A stretch of DNA of 64,000 bases from positions 57,751-121,750 of the forward strand of contig PAZH01000011.1 of the NCBI GenBank assembly GCA_002716125.1. The letters run 5' to 3'. Under the pieces are notes generated by a model. That model was not told the DNA's origin. It did no database searches and saw only the letters and a program-made list of their open reading frames with translations. Positions 43,387 to 53,583 of this stretch are shown here, piece by piece; the stretch's first letter is position 1, and each line of letters starts with the position of its first letter. Position numbers and translations under genes: made by a program. This DNA is from Rhodospirillaceae bacterium (GTDB lineage: Bacteria > Pseudomonadota > Alphaproteobacteria > UBA8366).

Positions 43387-44607
43387 ATGAAAACGGAAAC
43401 GGATCGTATCACGTCGCCCGCCGGTGACGCCACCAAACCACCGACCATTCTGCAGGTGCTCCCATCGCTTGAGACCGGCGGCGTGGAGCGCGGTACAATC
43501 GATATCGCCGGCGCACTGAAGGATGCCGGGTGGCGGCCGCTGGTCGCTTCCTCGGGCGGCACGATGGTTCACGAGTTGGAACGAATCGGGGCCGACCATT
43601 TCGAGATGTCGCTGCACTCGAAGAATCCTTACGTCATGCGCCGCAACATTGCGCGGCTCCGCACGCTCATTGAATCCGAAGGCGTGGACATTGTGCACGC
43701 CCGCAGCCGCGCCCCCGCGCACAGCGCAATCGTCGCGGCCCGGCACGCCAACGTCCGCTTCATGACGACATTCCATGCGACCTACAATTTCGCGACACCG
43801 CCCAAGCGTTGGTACAACAGCGTTATGGCAAAGGGTGAGCGCGTCATCGCCATCTCGAACGCGCTGAAGGATCACATCCTGGAGAATTATACCGTCAACC
43901 CAAACCGGATACGCGTTATCCATCGGGGCATCGACCTGGAGCGGTTTGATCCAGCGCGCGTCAGTGCCGAACGGGTTATTCACCTCTCCCGCGAATGGCG
44001 TTTGCCGGACGGTGTTCCCGTCGTTCTGTTGCCGGGCCGGCTGACGGGATGGAAGGGGCAAAGCGTTTTGATCGAGGCTTTGGCGCAACTTGGCCACAAG
44101 CAAATCCGTTGCCTTCTCGTGGGTAGCGATCAAGGACGCGATGGCTATCGTCGATCGCTGGAAGAATTGGCGCGGCGGCTCGATGTCGAAGGCGTTGTAC
44201 ACATCGTCGGTGAGTGCCGGGATATGCCGGCTGCATATATGTTGGCCGACGTGGTGGTCTCCGCATCAACCGACCCGGAAGGCTTTGGCCGTGTCATGGT
44301 CGAAGCGCAAGCGATGGGCCGGCCGATTATTGCCTCGGATCACGGCGCCAGCCGGGAAATCGTTCGGCACGGAAATACGGGTTGGCTCTTCCCGCCGGGC
44401 GACGTTCGGATGCTGTCGGAAAGGATCGCTCATGCGATCCGACTGGACGAGGAGCACCGTCATCGGATCGCCGGCGAAGCGATCCTAAACGCAAGAGACA
44501 ACTTCGACCGTCTTAGCATGTGCACCGCTACTTTGAACGTCTATCGCGAATTGCTCTCGGAATCGGTTGCAACCGCGCATTACGGCGGAAGGCCCGTTGC
44601 CGCGTGA
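43387..44607 (+). CDS. Glycosyltransferase family 4 (GT-B fold)
   Basis: A 406-residue glycosyltransferase. The N-terminal domain shows VLPSLETGGVERGTIDIAGAL, the start of the acceptor side. The C-terminal donor domain has PGRLTGWKGQSVLIEALAQL and the catalytic E-x7-E motif in PEGFGRVMVEAQAMGRPIIA. It would transfer a sugar from a nucleotide donor to LPS or another glycan. It is coupled to a GT9 gene by a GTGA overlap. The pair suggests core or surface glycan assembly. Neither enzyme is linked to a wzx or wzm system in the window. Confidence 0.9.
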   Translation: MKTETDRITSPAGDATKPPTILQVLPSLETGGVERGTIDIAGALKDAGWRPLVASSGGTMVHELERIGADHFEMSLHSKNPYVMRRNIARLRTLIESEGVDIVHARSRAPAHSAIVAARHANVRFMTTFHATYNFATPPKRWYNSVMAKGERVIAISNALKDHILENYTVNPNRIRVIHRGIDLERFDPARVSAERVIHLSREWRLPDGVPVVLLPGRLTGWKGQSVLIEALAQLGHKQIRCLLVGSDQGRDGYRRSLEELARRLDVEGVVHIVGECRDMPAAYMLADVVVSASTDPEGFGRVMVEAQAMGRPIIASDHGASREIVRHGNTGWLFPPGDVRMLSERIAHAIRLDEEHRHRIAGEAILNARDNFDRLSMCTATLNVYRELLSESVATAHYGGRPVAA

Positions 44608-45524
44608 CCGAAGAACGGCCGGTTCTCGTAATTAAGCTCGGCGCCCTTGGCGATTTCGTACAGGCGCTTGGACCCTTTAGCGCCATTCGCGCGCATCATG
44701 CCGGCCAACGAATTGCTTTGCTGACCACGCCGCCCTTCGTTCCAATTGCCGAGGCGTCCGGCTATTTCGACGACATTCGAGCCGGTATCCGGCCCGCCTG
44801 GTGGCAATTCGGCGCCATTTTGGAATTGCGTCGATGGTTGCGGGATCTCAACCCCGGCCGCGTCTATGACCTACAAACATCCGATCGATCGAGCGCTTAT
44901 TTCAAGCTTTTCGCGTCGCCAAAACCCGAATGGTCGGGCATTGCGGCCGGCTGTTCACACCCGCATGCCAACCCGCGCCGCGACGATATGCACACGATCG
45001 AACGCCAGGCCGAACAGTTGTCGATGGCCGGTGTGTCCCTGAATGCCGAATTCGACCGGCGCTGGCTCGACACGAATATAGCGCATTTCGGGCTGCCGAA
45101 GCCCTTCATACTCCTTGTGCCCGGCGGCGCTCCGCACCGGCCGGACAAACGATGGCCACACTACCCGTCACTGGCGCTGCGCCTGGTCCAACAAGGCATG
45201 ACTCCGGTTGTTCTCGGAACCCGAGCCGAGCGCGATGTGATCGATGAGATTTGCAGTGTTTGTCCGGAGACCATTGATTTATCGGGCAAGACCACATTGA
45301 TGGATATCGCGGGACTCTCACGCAACGCCGCCGCCGCCGTCGGTAATGACACAGGCCCCATGCACCTTATCTCCACAACGGGGTGTCAATCGATCGTGCT
45401 GTATTCCCGCGCCTCCGATCCGGCGCTTTGCGCCCAACGGGGGCCCGACGTCCGGATCATCCGCAAGGATCAGCTGGCGGATGTCAGCGTCGAAGAGGTT
45501 GAAGCGGAACTGACCTTGCGCTAA
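44604..45524 (+). CDS. Glycosyltransferase family 9 (heptosyltransferase-like)
   Basis: A 306-residue GT9 enzyme, the group of ADP-heptose LPS heptosyltransferases. The N-terminal VLVIKLGALGDFVQALGPF is the nucleotide-sugar start; ILLVPGGAPHRPDKRWPHYP and the D-T-G-P-M-H loop GNDTGPMHLISTTG carry the donor site. GTG at 44604 overlaps the GT4 stop (GTGA). The acceptor is unknown. It precedes thrS by 45 bases. Confidence 0.9.
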   Translation: MTEERPVLVIKLGALGDFVQALGPFSAIRAHHAGQRIALLTTPPFVPIAEASGYFDDIRAGIRPAWWQFGAILELRRWLRDLNPGRVYDLQTSDRSSAYFKLFASPKPEWSGIAAGCSHPHANPRRDDMHTIERQAEQLSMAGVSLNAEFDRRWLDTNIAHFGLPKPFILLVPGGAPHRPDKRWPHYPSLALRLVQQGMTPVVLGTRAERDVIDEICSVCPETIDLSGKTTLMDIAGLSRNAAAAVGNDTGPMHLISTTGCQSIVLYSRASDPALCAQRGPDVRIIRKDQLADVSVEEVEAELTLR

Positions 45525-45569
45525 ACACGTGCGCTCTTCGCCATCGCGGAGACGACAAGGAAGAGTTTG

Positions 45570-47516
45570 ATGGTAGCGATTACACTCCCGGACGGCAGTG
45601 TCCGAAATTTCGACGGCCCGGTGACGGGCGCGGCGCTCGCCGCGGATATCGGTCCTGGCCTCGCCAAAGCCGCGCTTGCGGTCAAGGTCGATGGCGAACT
45701 GCGCGATCTCTCGCGCACGATCGAAACCGACGCCGGAGTGGAGATCGTGACCCGCGACCATGAAGACGCGCTGGAATTGCTGCGCCATGACGCCGCCCAT
45801 GTCTTTGCCGAAGCCGTACAGGAGCTTTTCCCCGACACGCAAATCACATTCGGGCCCGCAACCGAAGACGGCTTCTATTACGATTTCTATCGCGAAGCGC
45901 CTTTCACGCCCGACGATTTCGAAGCGATGGAAAAGCGCATGCAGGAAATCGTCGACCGGGACGAAGAGATCGTCCGCGAGATCTGGGATCGGGATGCGGC
46001 GGTGAAACATTTCAGCGACGCCGGCGAAACCTTTAAAGCGAATCATGTGAAGACGATCCCCGCGGAAGAGGACATTTCCATTTACCGTCAGGGCGATTGG
46101 CTCGACTTGTGTACCGGCCCGCACTTGCCGTCGACGGGAAAGCTTGGCAAGGCGTTCAAACTCCTGAAGCTCGCCGGCGCCTATTGGCGCGGTGATGCGA
46201 ACAATCCACAGCTCCAACGGATTTACGGTACGTGTTGGCGCACCGAGAAGGAATTGCGCGCTTACCTTCACCGCCTCGAAGAAGCGGAAAAGCGCGATCA
46301 TCGGCGCCTCGGCCGCGAGATGGATTTGTTTCACATCCAGGAAGAAGCCGTCGGCAGCGTATTTTGGCACCCGAAAGGTTGGACCTTGTACCGTGAGGCC
46401 GAACGCTACATGCGCGAGCGCCTAGAGACCGCCGACTACGTCGAGGTGAAGACTCCGCAATTGATCGATCGGACACTGTGGGAGAAATCCGGTCACTGGG
46501 AGAAATTCCGCGAGAATATGTTCACGGCGCAAGACGAGGGCGACAAGGTTCTGGCGCTCAAGCCGATGAACTGCCCGGGTCACGTGCAAATCTTTAAGCA
46601 AGGAATCAAGAGTTACCGCGACCTGCCGCTCCGGATGTCGGAATTCGGCTCCTGTCACCGCAACGAGCCCTCCGGCGCCTTGCACGGCTTGATGCGGGTG
46701 CGCGCCTTTACGCAGGATGATGCGCATATCTTCTGCATGGAGAGCCAGATCGAGGACGAGACGAAGCTCTTCATCGACCTGCTGTCATCCATATACCGGG
46801 ATTTCGGATTCGACGATTTCGCGGTCAAGTTTGCCGACCGTCCGGAAGTGCGTGCCGGTGAGGATGAGGTCTGGGACCGCGCCGAGAAAGCGTTGATGGA
46901 CGCGACGAAAGCCGCTGGCATCGAAATGGACATGAACTTGGGCGAGGGCGCATTTTATGGCCCGAAGCTGGAGTTTGTATTGCGGGATGCGATCGGGCGG
47001 GAATGGCAATGCGGGACACTTCAGGCAGACTTCGTTTTGCCGGAACGCTTGGATGCGAGCTACGTCGGAGAGGACGGTGAACGCCACCGACCGGTGATGC
47101 TGCATCGTGCGATCCTAGGCTCGTTCGAGCGATTTCTCGGCGTTCTCATCGAACACTATGCGGGGCGCATGCCGCTTTGGCTGTCTCCCGTTCAAGCGGT
47201 GGTCGCCACAATCACAGGCGACGCGGATGCGTATGCAAATGACGTCATCAACGCCTGTAAGACGGCGGGGCTTCGGGTCGAAGCCGATCTGCGAAACGAG
47301 AAAATCAACTACAAGGTCCGCGAACACAGTCTCGCGAAAGTTCCGGTGCTGATGGTTGTCGGCAATCGGGAAGCCGAAGACCGTACGGTGGCGTTGCGGC
47401 GACTCGGCGGAAAGAATCAAGAAATCCTTGCGCTCGATGACGCGATTCATACACTCGTAGAAGAAGCGGCATCTCCGGCGGCCAAGAATGTCGACCGGAA
47501 CGCATCAGGGAGCTAA
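45570..47516 (+). CDS. thrS: Threonyl-tRNA synthetase
   Basis: A 648-residue class II synthetase that charges tRNA-Thr. The N-terminal TGS domain (about 1-60) starts [15 protein letters not shown], and the editing SAD domain (about 70-230) holds [16 protein letters not shown]. The catalytic core has [10 protein letters not shown] with a zinc-binding Cys, [12 protein letters not shown], and the motif 3 region [13 protein letters not shown]. The C-terminal anticodon domain is intact. ATG at 45570 follows AAGGAAGAG. infC begins 39 bases after the stop, the classical thrS-infC order. Confidence 0.97.
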   Translation: MVAITLPDGSVRNFDGPVTGAALAADIGPGLAKAALAVKVDGELRDLSRTIETDAGVEIVTRDHEDALELLRHDAAHVFAEAVQELFPDTQITFGPATEDGFYYDFYREAPFTPDDFEAMEKRMQEIVDRDEEIVREIWDRDAAVKHFSDAGETFKANHVKTIPAEEDISIYRQGDWLDLCTGPHLPSTGKLGKAFKLLKLAGAYWRGDANNPQLQRIYGTCWRTEKELRAYLHRLEEAEKRDHRRLGREMDLFHIQEEAVGSVFWHPKGWTLYREAERYMRERLETADYVEVKTPQLIDRTLWEKSGHWEKFRENMFTAQDEGDKVLALKPMNCPGHVQIFKQGIKSYRDLPLRMSEFGSCHRNEPSGALHGLMRVRAFTQDDAHIFCMESQIEDETKLFIDLLSSIYRDFGFDDFAVKFADRPEVRAGEDEVWDRAEKALMDATKAAGIEMDMNLGEGAFYGPKLEFVLRDAIGREWQCGTLQADFVLPERLDASYVGEDGERHRPVMLHRAILGSFERFLGVLIEHYAGRMPLWLSPVQAVVATITGDADAYANDVINACKTAGLRVEADLRNEKINYKVREHSLAKVPVLMVVGNREAEDRTVALRRLGGKNQEILALDDAIHTLVEEAASPAAKNVDRNASGS

Positions 47517-47555
47517 AGCCGCACAGCCAAGGTCAATTACGAAGAGGAGGCGTCG

Positions 47556-48092
47556 ATCGCCAGAAGACCAGTATACGCACCCCCCGAAAAGAAGGGGCCG
47601 CGCGTAAACGAAGAAATCGAAGTGGTGCGAGTGCGCCTCATCGATGAGAACGGGGAGAACCACGGAATCGTGCCGATCAGCGAAGCCTTGGCCATGGCGC
47701 GAGACGCCGGCCTCGACCTGCTGGAATTGTCGCCGAACGCCGATCCTCCAGTATGTAAGATTCTCGATCACGGTAAGTTCAAATACGAAGAACAAAAGCG
47801 TAAGAACGAAGCCCGTAAGAAACAGAAGACGATCGAGGTCAAAGAAATCAAATTCCGACCGAATATCGACGACCACGACTACGGCGTGAAGATGCGCTCG
47901 ATGGTCAAGTTCCTCGAGGAAGGCGACAAAGTGAAGGTCACCTTGCGGTTCCGCGGCCGCGAATTGCGGCATCAGGAGCTCGGCACGGCCGTCCTGGAGC
48001 GGGTTCGGACCGACACCGATGAATTGGCGAAGGTCGAGCAGTTCCCGTCGATGGAAGGTCGGCAGATGGTGATGGTCCTGGCCCCTCGTTAA
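47556..48092 (+). CDS. infC: Translation initiation factor IF-3, starting at AUC
   Basis: A 178-residue factor that dissociates ribosomal subunits and checks the start codon. Reading from ATC at 47556 gives [20 protein letters not shown], matching the conserved IF-3 N-terminus, whereas the first AUG/GUG in frame at 47622 would cut 22 conserved residues. GAGGAGG lies five bases before the ATC. The N-domain ([20 protein letters not shown]) and C-domain ([15 protein letters not shown]) are intact. In E. coli infC starts with AUU, which lets IF-3 repress its own translation; the AUC here would do the same. The neighbouring rpmI-rplT are not adjacent but 5.6 kb away. Confidence 0.95.
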   Translation: MARRPVYAPPEKKGPRVNEEIEVVRVRLIDENGENHGIVPISEALAMARDAGLDLLELSPNADPPVCKILDHGKFKYEEQKRKNEARKKQKTIEVKEIKFRPNIDDHDYGVKMRSMVKFLEEGDKVKVTLRFRGRELRHQELGTAVLERVRTDTDELAKVEQFPSMEGRQMVMVLAPR

Positions 48093-48167
48093 CCGTGGGA
48101 CGACGACCCGTTTGATTTCTTTCGTTCGCCTCGCCACCCGATTACGGGTAGACTCGATGGCGAACAG

Positions 48168-50120
48168 ATGAACGACCGGCCAAATATTCTAGGACTTCAT
48201 TTCGGACACGATGGCGCCGTCTGCGTTTTGCGGAATGGCGAGATCGCGGGCTATGTGCTGCGCGAACGTATCAATCGCACGAAACACGCCCTCGGGGTAA
48301 GCGACGCCGAAATCGATAAAGCGCTTTCGGACGCCGCGATCGCCCCCGGCGATATCGATCGGATCGCCATCACCTCGACCCAAGGGGTCGAACTCTTGGT
48401 CGGTCTCTTGGAAGATTTCGAGGTCAGCCTCGAGCCGCATCCCGACGACACCGCGCCTTCGACGCTCCGGGACGCATTGCGCCTCGATCCCGCGCGCATC
48501 GAGCCGTTGCAAAAGTTTTCCGTGGGCCCCTGCCTCTCCGGCGCGGTCGATGGCTTCGGCCGAACCCTCTACGAAAGCGTCTTCCCGGAAGGTATCGATT
48601 TCGACTGGGATCGTTTCGCTGCCGTCGGGTGGCTCGACAATTATGCGAGCGCAAGAGAGTGGTCGCCGGAGCTGGGCTTGGACGCACTCGGCAGCCGTGC
48701 CGCAAGACAGGACGAGCATCTCCGGCACGGATTCCACCTCCCCGTCTCGGTCCGTTGGCGTGGCCGCAGTTTGCCCGGTTGCTTCGTCCAACATCATATG
48801 GCACACGCCGCCGCCTGCTATTACCGGTCTGGATTTGACGCCGCGGCCGTTCTCACCCATGACGGATTTCTGTCCGGCACCGGATACCACAGCGGCCTCA
48901 ATCTCTACGGCGAAGGTCATCGGCTTTGGCCGGTCTCGCCCAACCATCTCACGCTCGGCATGGCCTATAATTTCGCCGCTGAGATGGTCGGTCTCGGTCT
49001 CGTACATGGCGCCGGAAAGCTGATGGGCTTAGCGCCTTACGGGCAACCCGTTTTCTTCGATTCCCGGTTCGTCGGCAATGAGATCGATATCCGTCGCCAG
49101 TTCGATAGCGATCTTTGGACGGCTTGGTCGGATCATTGCCGAAAGGAAGCAATGGCGCGCGGTTACGACATCTCCGCCTTGGGCGATCCCGCGCGGGTCA
49201 CCGAAGCCGTCAATGCAGATATCGCCGCCTCCACCCAAAAACTCTTCGAAGAGACCTATCTGAAAGCGGTTCGGTCGCTCGACCGAATGTTGTCTGGCGG
49301 CGGCATTCGGACGGACAATCTTTGCCTCTCTGGCGGCACCGCGTTGAATTGCCCGAGCAACAGCCGGATTTGGCGCGAGGGACCTTACGAGAATGTCTTT
49401 ATCGAGCCGACATGCGACGATGGCGGCCTCGCGATCGGCGCCGCGCTGCACTTGCATCACAATCTACTGGACCAACCGCGTCCCTCAGACGACGGGTTCG
49501 CCACGCCCTATCTTGGCGGCTGTTGCGATGAAGAGATGGTTGAAACGACGTTAAAGGCGGCGCAGGGTATCACGTGGGAGACGCCGCCCAACGCGGCGGA
49601 AGCGGCCGCGCAAGATTTGCTCGCAGACAAGGTAATTGCCTGGTTCGAAGGTGGCAGCGAAGCCGGACCGCGCGCCCTCGGCCACCGCTCGATCCTGGCC
49701 GATGTCCGGTCTGCCGACAATTGGCTGCGCGTGAACAAGGTGAAAGGCCGAGAACCCTGGCGGCCCTTCGCTCCGGTCGTGCTCGCAGAAAAAGCGGCGG
49801 ATTGGTTCGACGGCTGCCCGATGCCGTCGCCTTATATGCTCTTCACGGCCACGGTGAAGGGAAGCGATTTGCCCGCCATCACCCATGTCGACGGGTCGTC
49901 GCGCATTCAAACGGTGGACGAGAGATGCGGTGGTATTCGGCAAATCCTGGAGGCCTTCGACCGGCAGACCGGCGTGCCGGTCTTGTTGAACACGTCCTTC
50001 AACGGACCGGGTGAGCCCATCGTCGAAACACCGACGCACGCGGTCGCCTTCTTGCAAAACTCCGATATCGATGTGGTGTATATCGAAGGACGCCGAGCGG
50101 TGCGGGACGGTGCCGCGTGA
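48168..50120 (+). CDS. Carbamoyltransferase (NodU/CmcH family), first of a tandem pair
   Basis: A 650-residue enzyme that would transfer carbamoyl from carbamoyl phosphate via a carbamoyl adenylate to a hydroxyl or amine. The N-terminal Kae1-like domain has LGLHFGHDGAVCVLRNGE and the metal-binding HHMAHAA at 209-215. The C-terminal carbamoyl phosphate domain has FEGGSEAGPRALGHRSILAD near residue 500 and NTSFNGPGEPIVETP. The family acts in Nod factor, cephamycin, novobiocin and other glycan or antibiotic modification. It is coupled by a GTGA overlap to a paralogue. The acceptor is unknown. Confidence 0.92.
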   Translation: MNDRPNILGLHFGHDGAVCVLRNGEIAGYVLRERINRTKHALGVSDAEIDKALSDAAIAPGDIDRIAITSTQGVELLVGLLEDFEVSLEPHPDDTAPSTLRDALRLDPARIEPLQKFSVGPCLSGAVDGFGRTLYESVFPEGIDFDWDRFAAVGWLDNYASAREWSPELGLDALGSRAARQDEHLRHGFHLPVSVRWRGRSLPGCFVQHHMAHAAACYYRSGFDAAAVLTHDGFLSGTGYHSGLNLYGEGHRLWPVSPNHLTLGMAYNFAAEMVGLGLVHGAGKLMGLAPYGQPVFFDSRFVGNEIDIRRQFDSDLWTAWSDHCRKEAMARGYDISALGDPARVTEAVNADIAASTQKLFEETYLKAVRSLDRMLSGGGIRTDNLCLSGGTALNCPSNSRIWREGPYENVFIEPTCDDGGLAIGAALHLHHNLLDQPRPSDDGFATPYLGGCCDEEMVETTLKAAQGITWETPPNAAEAAAQDLLADKVIAWFEGGSEAGPRALGHRSILADVRSADNWLRVNKVKGREPWRPFAPVVLAEKAADWFDGCPMPSPYMLFTATVKGSDLPAITHVDGSSRIQTVDERCGGIRQILEAFDRQTGVPVLLNTSFNGPGEPIVETPTHAVAFLQNSDIDVVYIEGRRAVRDGAA

Positions 50121-52039
50121 ACATTCTCGGCTTGCACTTCGGCCACGATGCGGCCGTATGCGTTCTGCACAACGGCGAAATCGCAAGCTACGTTCTTCGC
50201 GAGAGATACAATCGCGTAAAGCACGCATTGGGCCTCAGTGATTTCGATATCGACGCTGCGCTGGAAGCGGCCTCGCTCACGATACAAGACATCGACCGAA
50301 TCGCGATCACTTCGACGCAGGATGTCGAATTGATGACGGATCGGATCGAGGGTTTCGAAATTCAGTTCGCACCCCATCCGGAGGACAATTTGACCTCTGT
50401 CGTGCTGAACGCCATGCAACGGTCCAACGTGACCGTTGAAGACATTCAGAGATACGGCGTTCGAAACGCATTCAGCAAGAACAAGCCGGAATTCTACGCC
50501 GGCGTACTACGCGCCGTTTTCCCGGAGGGCGCAGCGCTGGATTGGCAATCGGCACGATCTGTCGGTTGGATCGACAATTACATCGAGGTCGAGCGCTGGA
50601 CGAAACCGCGCGGTCTCGAAGAATTGGCCGCAGAGCGCGCCTATTTAGAGGAACAGTTACGGTTCGGTTTTCATCTACCGGTCACGGTCGAGTGGCGCGG
50701 TCGGAAGGTTCCTGGCTGTTTCGTCGCGCATCATATGGCCCACGCGGCTTCGGTTTTCTATCGGTCGACATTCGATCGGGCGGCCATCATGACCCATGAC
50801 GGTTTTGCGACCGGGAACGGATATCATGGGGGGCTTTTTGCATTTGGCGACGGCACGCGTCTCTGGCCCGTCTCGCCTCACAACCTCGTTCTCGGCGCGA
50901 TGTACGATAACACTGCCGGTTTGGTTGGTGTCGGGGACGCCGGAAAACTGATGGGCTTGGCCCCGTACGGCGAGCCGCGGTTTTTCGAACGAGCCTTCAT
51001 TGGCAATACCCACGACATTGAAGCACGTTTCCAAACCGATCCTGTGAGCGCATGGCTCGCGCATTGCCGTGAGCGCGCGCAACAAGCGGGATATGACATG
51101 GCGCCACTTGGGGATCGAGCGCACGCGACAGAGCCGGTCAACCGCGATATCGCAGCGTCGACACAATTGCTCTTCGAAGAAACCTACCTGGCGGCGATTC
51201 GCACGCTCGCCCGGATGCTTACGAACGACAATATTCAAACCGGCAATCTCTGCCTCTCCGGCGGGACCGCGCTGAACTGCCCAAGCAACAGTCGGATTTG
51301 GCGCGAGGGACCGTTCGATAACGTCTTTATCGAACCCACCTGCGACGACGGCGGCCTCGCGATCGGCGCGGCACTACATATCTATCACAATCTTTTGGAG
51401 CAGCCTCGGCGGATCGAAACGACGTCACCATCGCCGTATTTGGGTATTACATATGGCGAGAGTGCGGTCGAAGCGGCGTTGGAAACGGCGTCCGGCATTG
51501 TCTGGAGCCAACCTGACGATCCGGCCGCCGCCGCGGCGGCAGATCTCGTTGGCGACAAGATCATCGCTTGGTTCGAAGGGAGGAGCGAAGCCGGACCACG
51601 GGCGCTTGGACATCGCTCAATCTTGGCCGATGTCCGCAACGCGGATAATTGGCGGCGGGTCAATCATGTCAAAGGGCGCGAACTTTGGCGGCCCTTCGCG
51701 CCTATCGTTTTGGCGGAGAAGGCGGCGGACTGGTTCGACGGCTGTCCGATGCCTTCGCCCTATATGCTGTTCACCGCCACCGTCAGAAGCACGGATCTGC
51801 CGGCGATCACCCATGTCGACGGCTCATCGCGCATTCAAACGGTCGACGCGAGTTGCGGCGGCATTCGGCACGTTCTCGAGGCATTCGACCGCGAGACCGG
51901 TGTACCGGTCTTAATGAACACGTCGTTTAACGGGCCGGGCGAACCGATCGTCGAGACACCGGCGCACGCGGTCGCCTTCCTGCAAGATTCCGATATCGAC
52001 GTCGTCTATATCGAAGGTCGCCGCGCCGTCCGCAGCTAG
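50117..52039 (+). CDS. Carbamoyltransferase (NodU/CmcH family), second of a tandem pair
   Basis: A 640-residue paralogue of the previous protein, starting at GTG 50117 within its stop (GTGA). HHMAHAA and DAGKLMGLAPYG are kept, as are the C-terminal EGRSEAGPRALGHRSILAD and NTSFNGPGEPIVETP motifs. The C-terminal third is almost identical in amino acids to the first copy, while the N-terminal acceptor domain has many differences, so the acceptors probably differ. Silent differences are frequent in the conserved part, which argues for an old duplication. It is convergent with the enoyl-CoA hydratase gene, one base between stops. Confidence 0.92.
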   Translation: MNILGLHFGHDAAVCVLHNGEIASYVLRERYNRVKHALGLSDFDIDAALEAASLTIQDIDRIAITSTQDVELMTDRIEGFEIQFAPHPEDNLTSVVLNAMQRSNVTVEDIQRYGVRNAFSKNKPEFYAGVLRAVFPEGAALDWQSARSVGWIDNYIEVERWTKPRGLEELAAERAYLEEQLRFGFHLPVTVEWRGRKVPGCFVAHHMAHAASVFYRSTFDRAAIMTHDGFATGNGYHGGLFAFGDGTRLWPVSPHNLVLGAMYDNTAGLVGVGDAGKLMGLAPYGEPRFFERAFIGNTHDIEARFQTDPVSAWLAHCRERAQQAGYDMAPLGDRAHATEPVNRDIAASTQLLFEETYLAAIRTLARMLTNDNIQTGNLCLSGGTALNCPSNSRIWREGPFDNVFIEPTCDDGGLAIGAALHIYHNLLEQPRRIETTSPSPYLGITYGESAVEAALETASGIVWSQPDDPAAAAAADLVGDKIIAWFEGRSEAGPRALGHRSILADVRNADNWRRVNHVKGRELWRPFAPIVLAEKAADWFDGCPMPSPYMLFTATVRSTDLPAITHVDGSSRIQTVDASCGGIRHVLEAFDRETGVPVLMNTSFNGPGEPIVETPAHAVAFLQDSDIDVVYIEGRRAVRS

Positions 52040-52040
52040 C

Positions 52041-52817
52041 CTATTTCTTGAGCCCACTGATGGTCTCGTTGATATAACGTTTCGACTCACCGTGCTTGAC
52101 CGCCTGCGCGATGGATTCGATGCCTTCCATGATGCCGTCTTGCAGCGACATACGTTCCCAATCCCGCATTAAGGCCTTTTGCGTCCGGATGCCGACCGGC
52201 CCGTTCGCCAGGATCGTTTCAACGAGTTCATCCACATCCGCATCCAGCTGGCCTTCTTCCGAGCGCTTCTCGATAAGGCCCCAGCGCTCGGACAACTCAG
52301 CGTCCAAGAGATCACCCCGATAAATCATCCAGGCCATTCGGCCCCACCCCATCATTCGGGGGAAGAGAGCCGACTCGACGACCGAAGGAAGGTCGAGAGC
52401 CACTTCCGGCATGCCGAGACGCGCATGCGACGCCGCGACCCGCAAATCGCAGGAAGCCGCGACTTCGAGCCCCGCACCGATACAGACACCGTTGATGCGG
52501 GCGATCACCGGCACCGGGAGGTTGCGGATAGCGGTATTCGCCTCACTCAACAGGCTCAGAAACGCCCGCGCCTTCGCGGGCGTGAGCTCCTTCAATTCCT
52601 GCAGATTGGCACCGCCGAGAAAACTCCGCTCGCCTTCGCCCGTGAGAACGGCGAGGCGGAGATCGTCGTCGTCCATCAAACCGAGGAAGGCATCGCGCAG
52701 CTGAGCCATGATCGGCGTCGAAAGACAATTAGCCTTCGCCGCATTCTCAACCGTGACCCGGGCATAGGGGCCACGCTCGTGTTGGACGATCTCGGTCGTC
52801 ACCCGGCCTTCGCTCAC
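52041..52817 (-). CDS. Enoyl-CoA hydratase/isomerase family protein
   Basis: A 258-residue crotonase. The oxyanion-hole segments are SFLGGANLQELKEL and INGVCIGAGLEVAASCDLR; the catalytic loop reads GMPEVALDLPSVVES, with the Glu kept (GMPEV). GTG at 52817 overlaps the SDR stop (GTGA), so the two are coupled. The PSVVESALFPRM variant differs from standard hydratases and resembles a subgroup with broad or unknown CoA substrates. The unit lies antisense between the carbamoyltransferases and rpmI. Confidence 0.87.
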   Translation of the reverse strand: MSEGRVTTEIVQHERGPYARVTVENAAKANCLSTPIMAQLRDAFLGLMDDDDLRLAVLTGEGERSFLGGANLQELKELTPAKARAFLSLLSEANTAIRNLPVPVIARINGVCIGAGLEVAASCDLRVAASHARLGMPEVALDLPSVVESALFPRMMGWGRMAWMIYRGDLLDAELSERWGLIEKRSEEGQLDADVDELVETILANGPVGIRTQKALMRDWERMSLQDGIMEGIESIAQAVKHGESKRYINETISGLKK

Positions 52818-53583
52818 CAGCCTTGTCCCCGTCCGTTGACCGGAATGACGACACCGTTAAGCCAATAGGACTTCTCAGAGATCAGTACCGCGGCCACCGT
52901 CGCACATTCTTCCGGCGTGCCGGGGCGATCGGCGGGAAGGCCTTTGTACATCTCTTTATACCGGTTCTCGTCACCGAGATCACGCGAAGCCATTTGCTTG
53001 TAGATTGTCGTGAGACGTTCGGTCTCGATCGCGCCCGGATGGATGCCCAAGACTCTGACACCGTAATTGATGCTCTCGCTGCCAAGCGCCACAGTGAGCG
53101 CGTCCAAGCCTGCATTCCCCACACTGCCCGCAACATAATTCGCGCGTGGCCAACACCCGCCATACCGACGACATTGAAAATGACGCCGCTGCCGCGTTTA
53201 CACATCGCGGGATAGACCTCGCGGCACATGTTGATGTAGCCGAAGACTTTGAGGTTCCAGGCTTCACGCCAGATTTCCTCCGTAACCATCTCGATGTCGC
53301 CGCCCGGGATAGCACCGGCGTTGTTGACGAGGATATCGATACCTTCGGTCTCCTGAGCGAGCCGTTTTGCGTTCTCGCCGTCAGAAAGGTCGAGCGGGTG
53401 AATCGTGACCTGCACGCCATGCTTCTCATTAATCTCATCACGCGCCCGCGCTAAATCGGCTTCCGTTCTGGAGGCGAGGTGCAGGCTGCAACCTTCTTCG
53501 GCCAAAACCTCGGCGATAGCGCGGCCGATACCTTTCGACGCACCGGTGATCAGTACCCGTTTCCCTGAAAGACCCAAATCCAT
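52814..53583 (-). pseudogene. SDR-family oxidoreductase with a one-base frameshift
   Basis: A classical SDR gene of about 256 codons split into two frames. The 5' part, from ATG at 53583, gives VLITGASKGIGRAIAEVLAE, NNAGAIPGGDIEM and VVGMAGVGHAR, then the frame breaks. At about 53140/53141 one base appears to be missing, and the other frame continues with NYVAGSVGNAGLDALTVALG, PGAIETERL and the C-terminal WLNGVVIPVNG. Restoring one base rejoins the conserved SDR sequence. It may be a recent pseudogene or a sequencing error. The enoyl-CoA hydratase gene is coupled to its stop. Confidence 0.82.
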
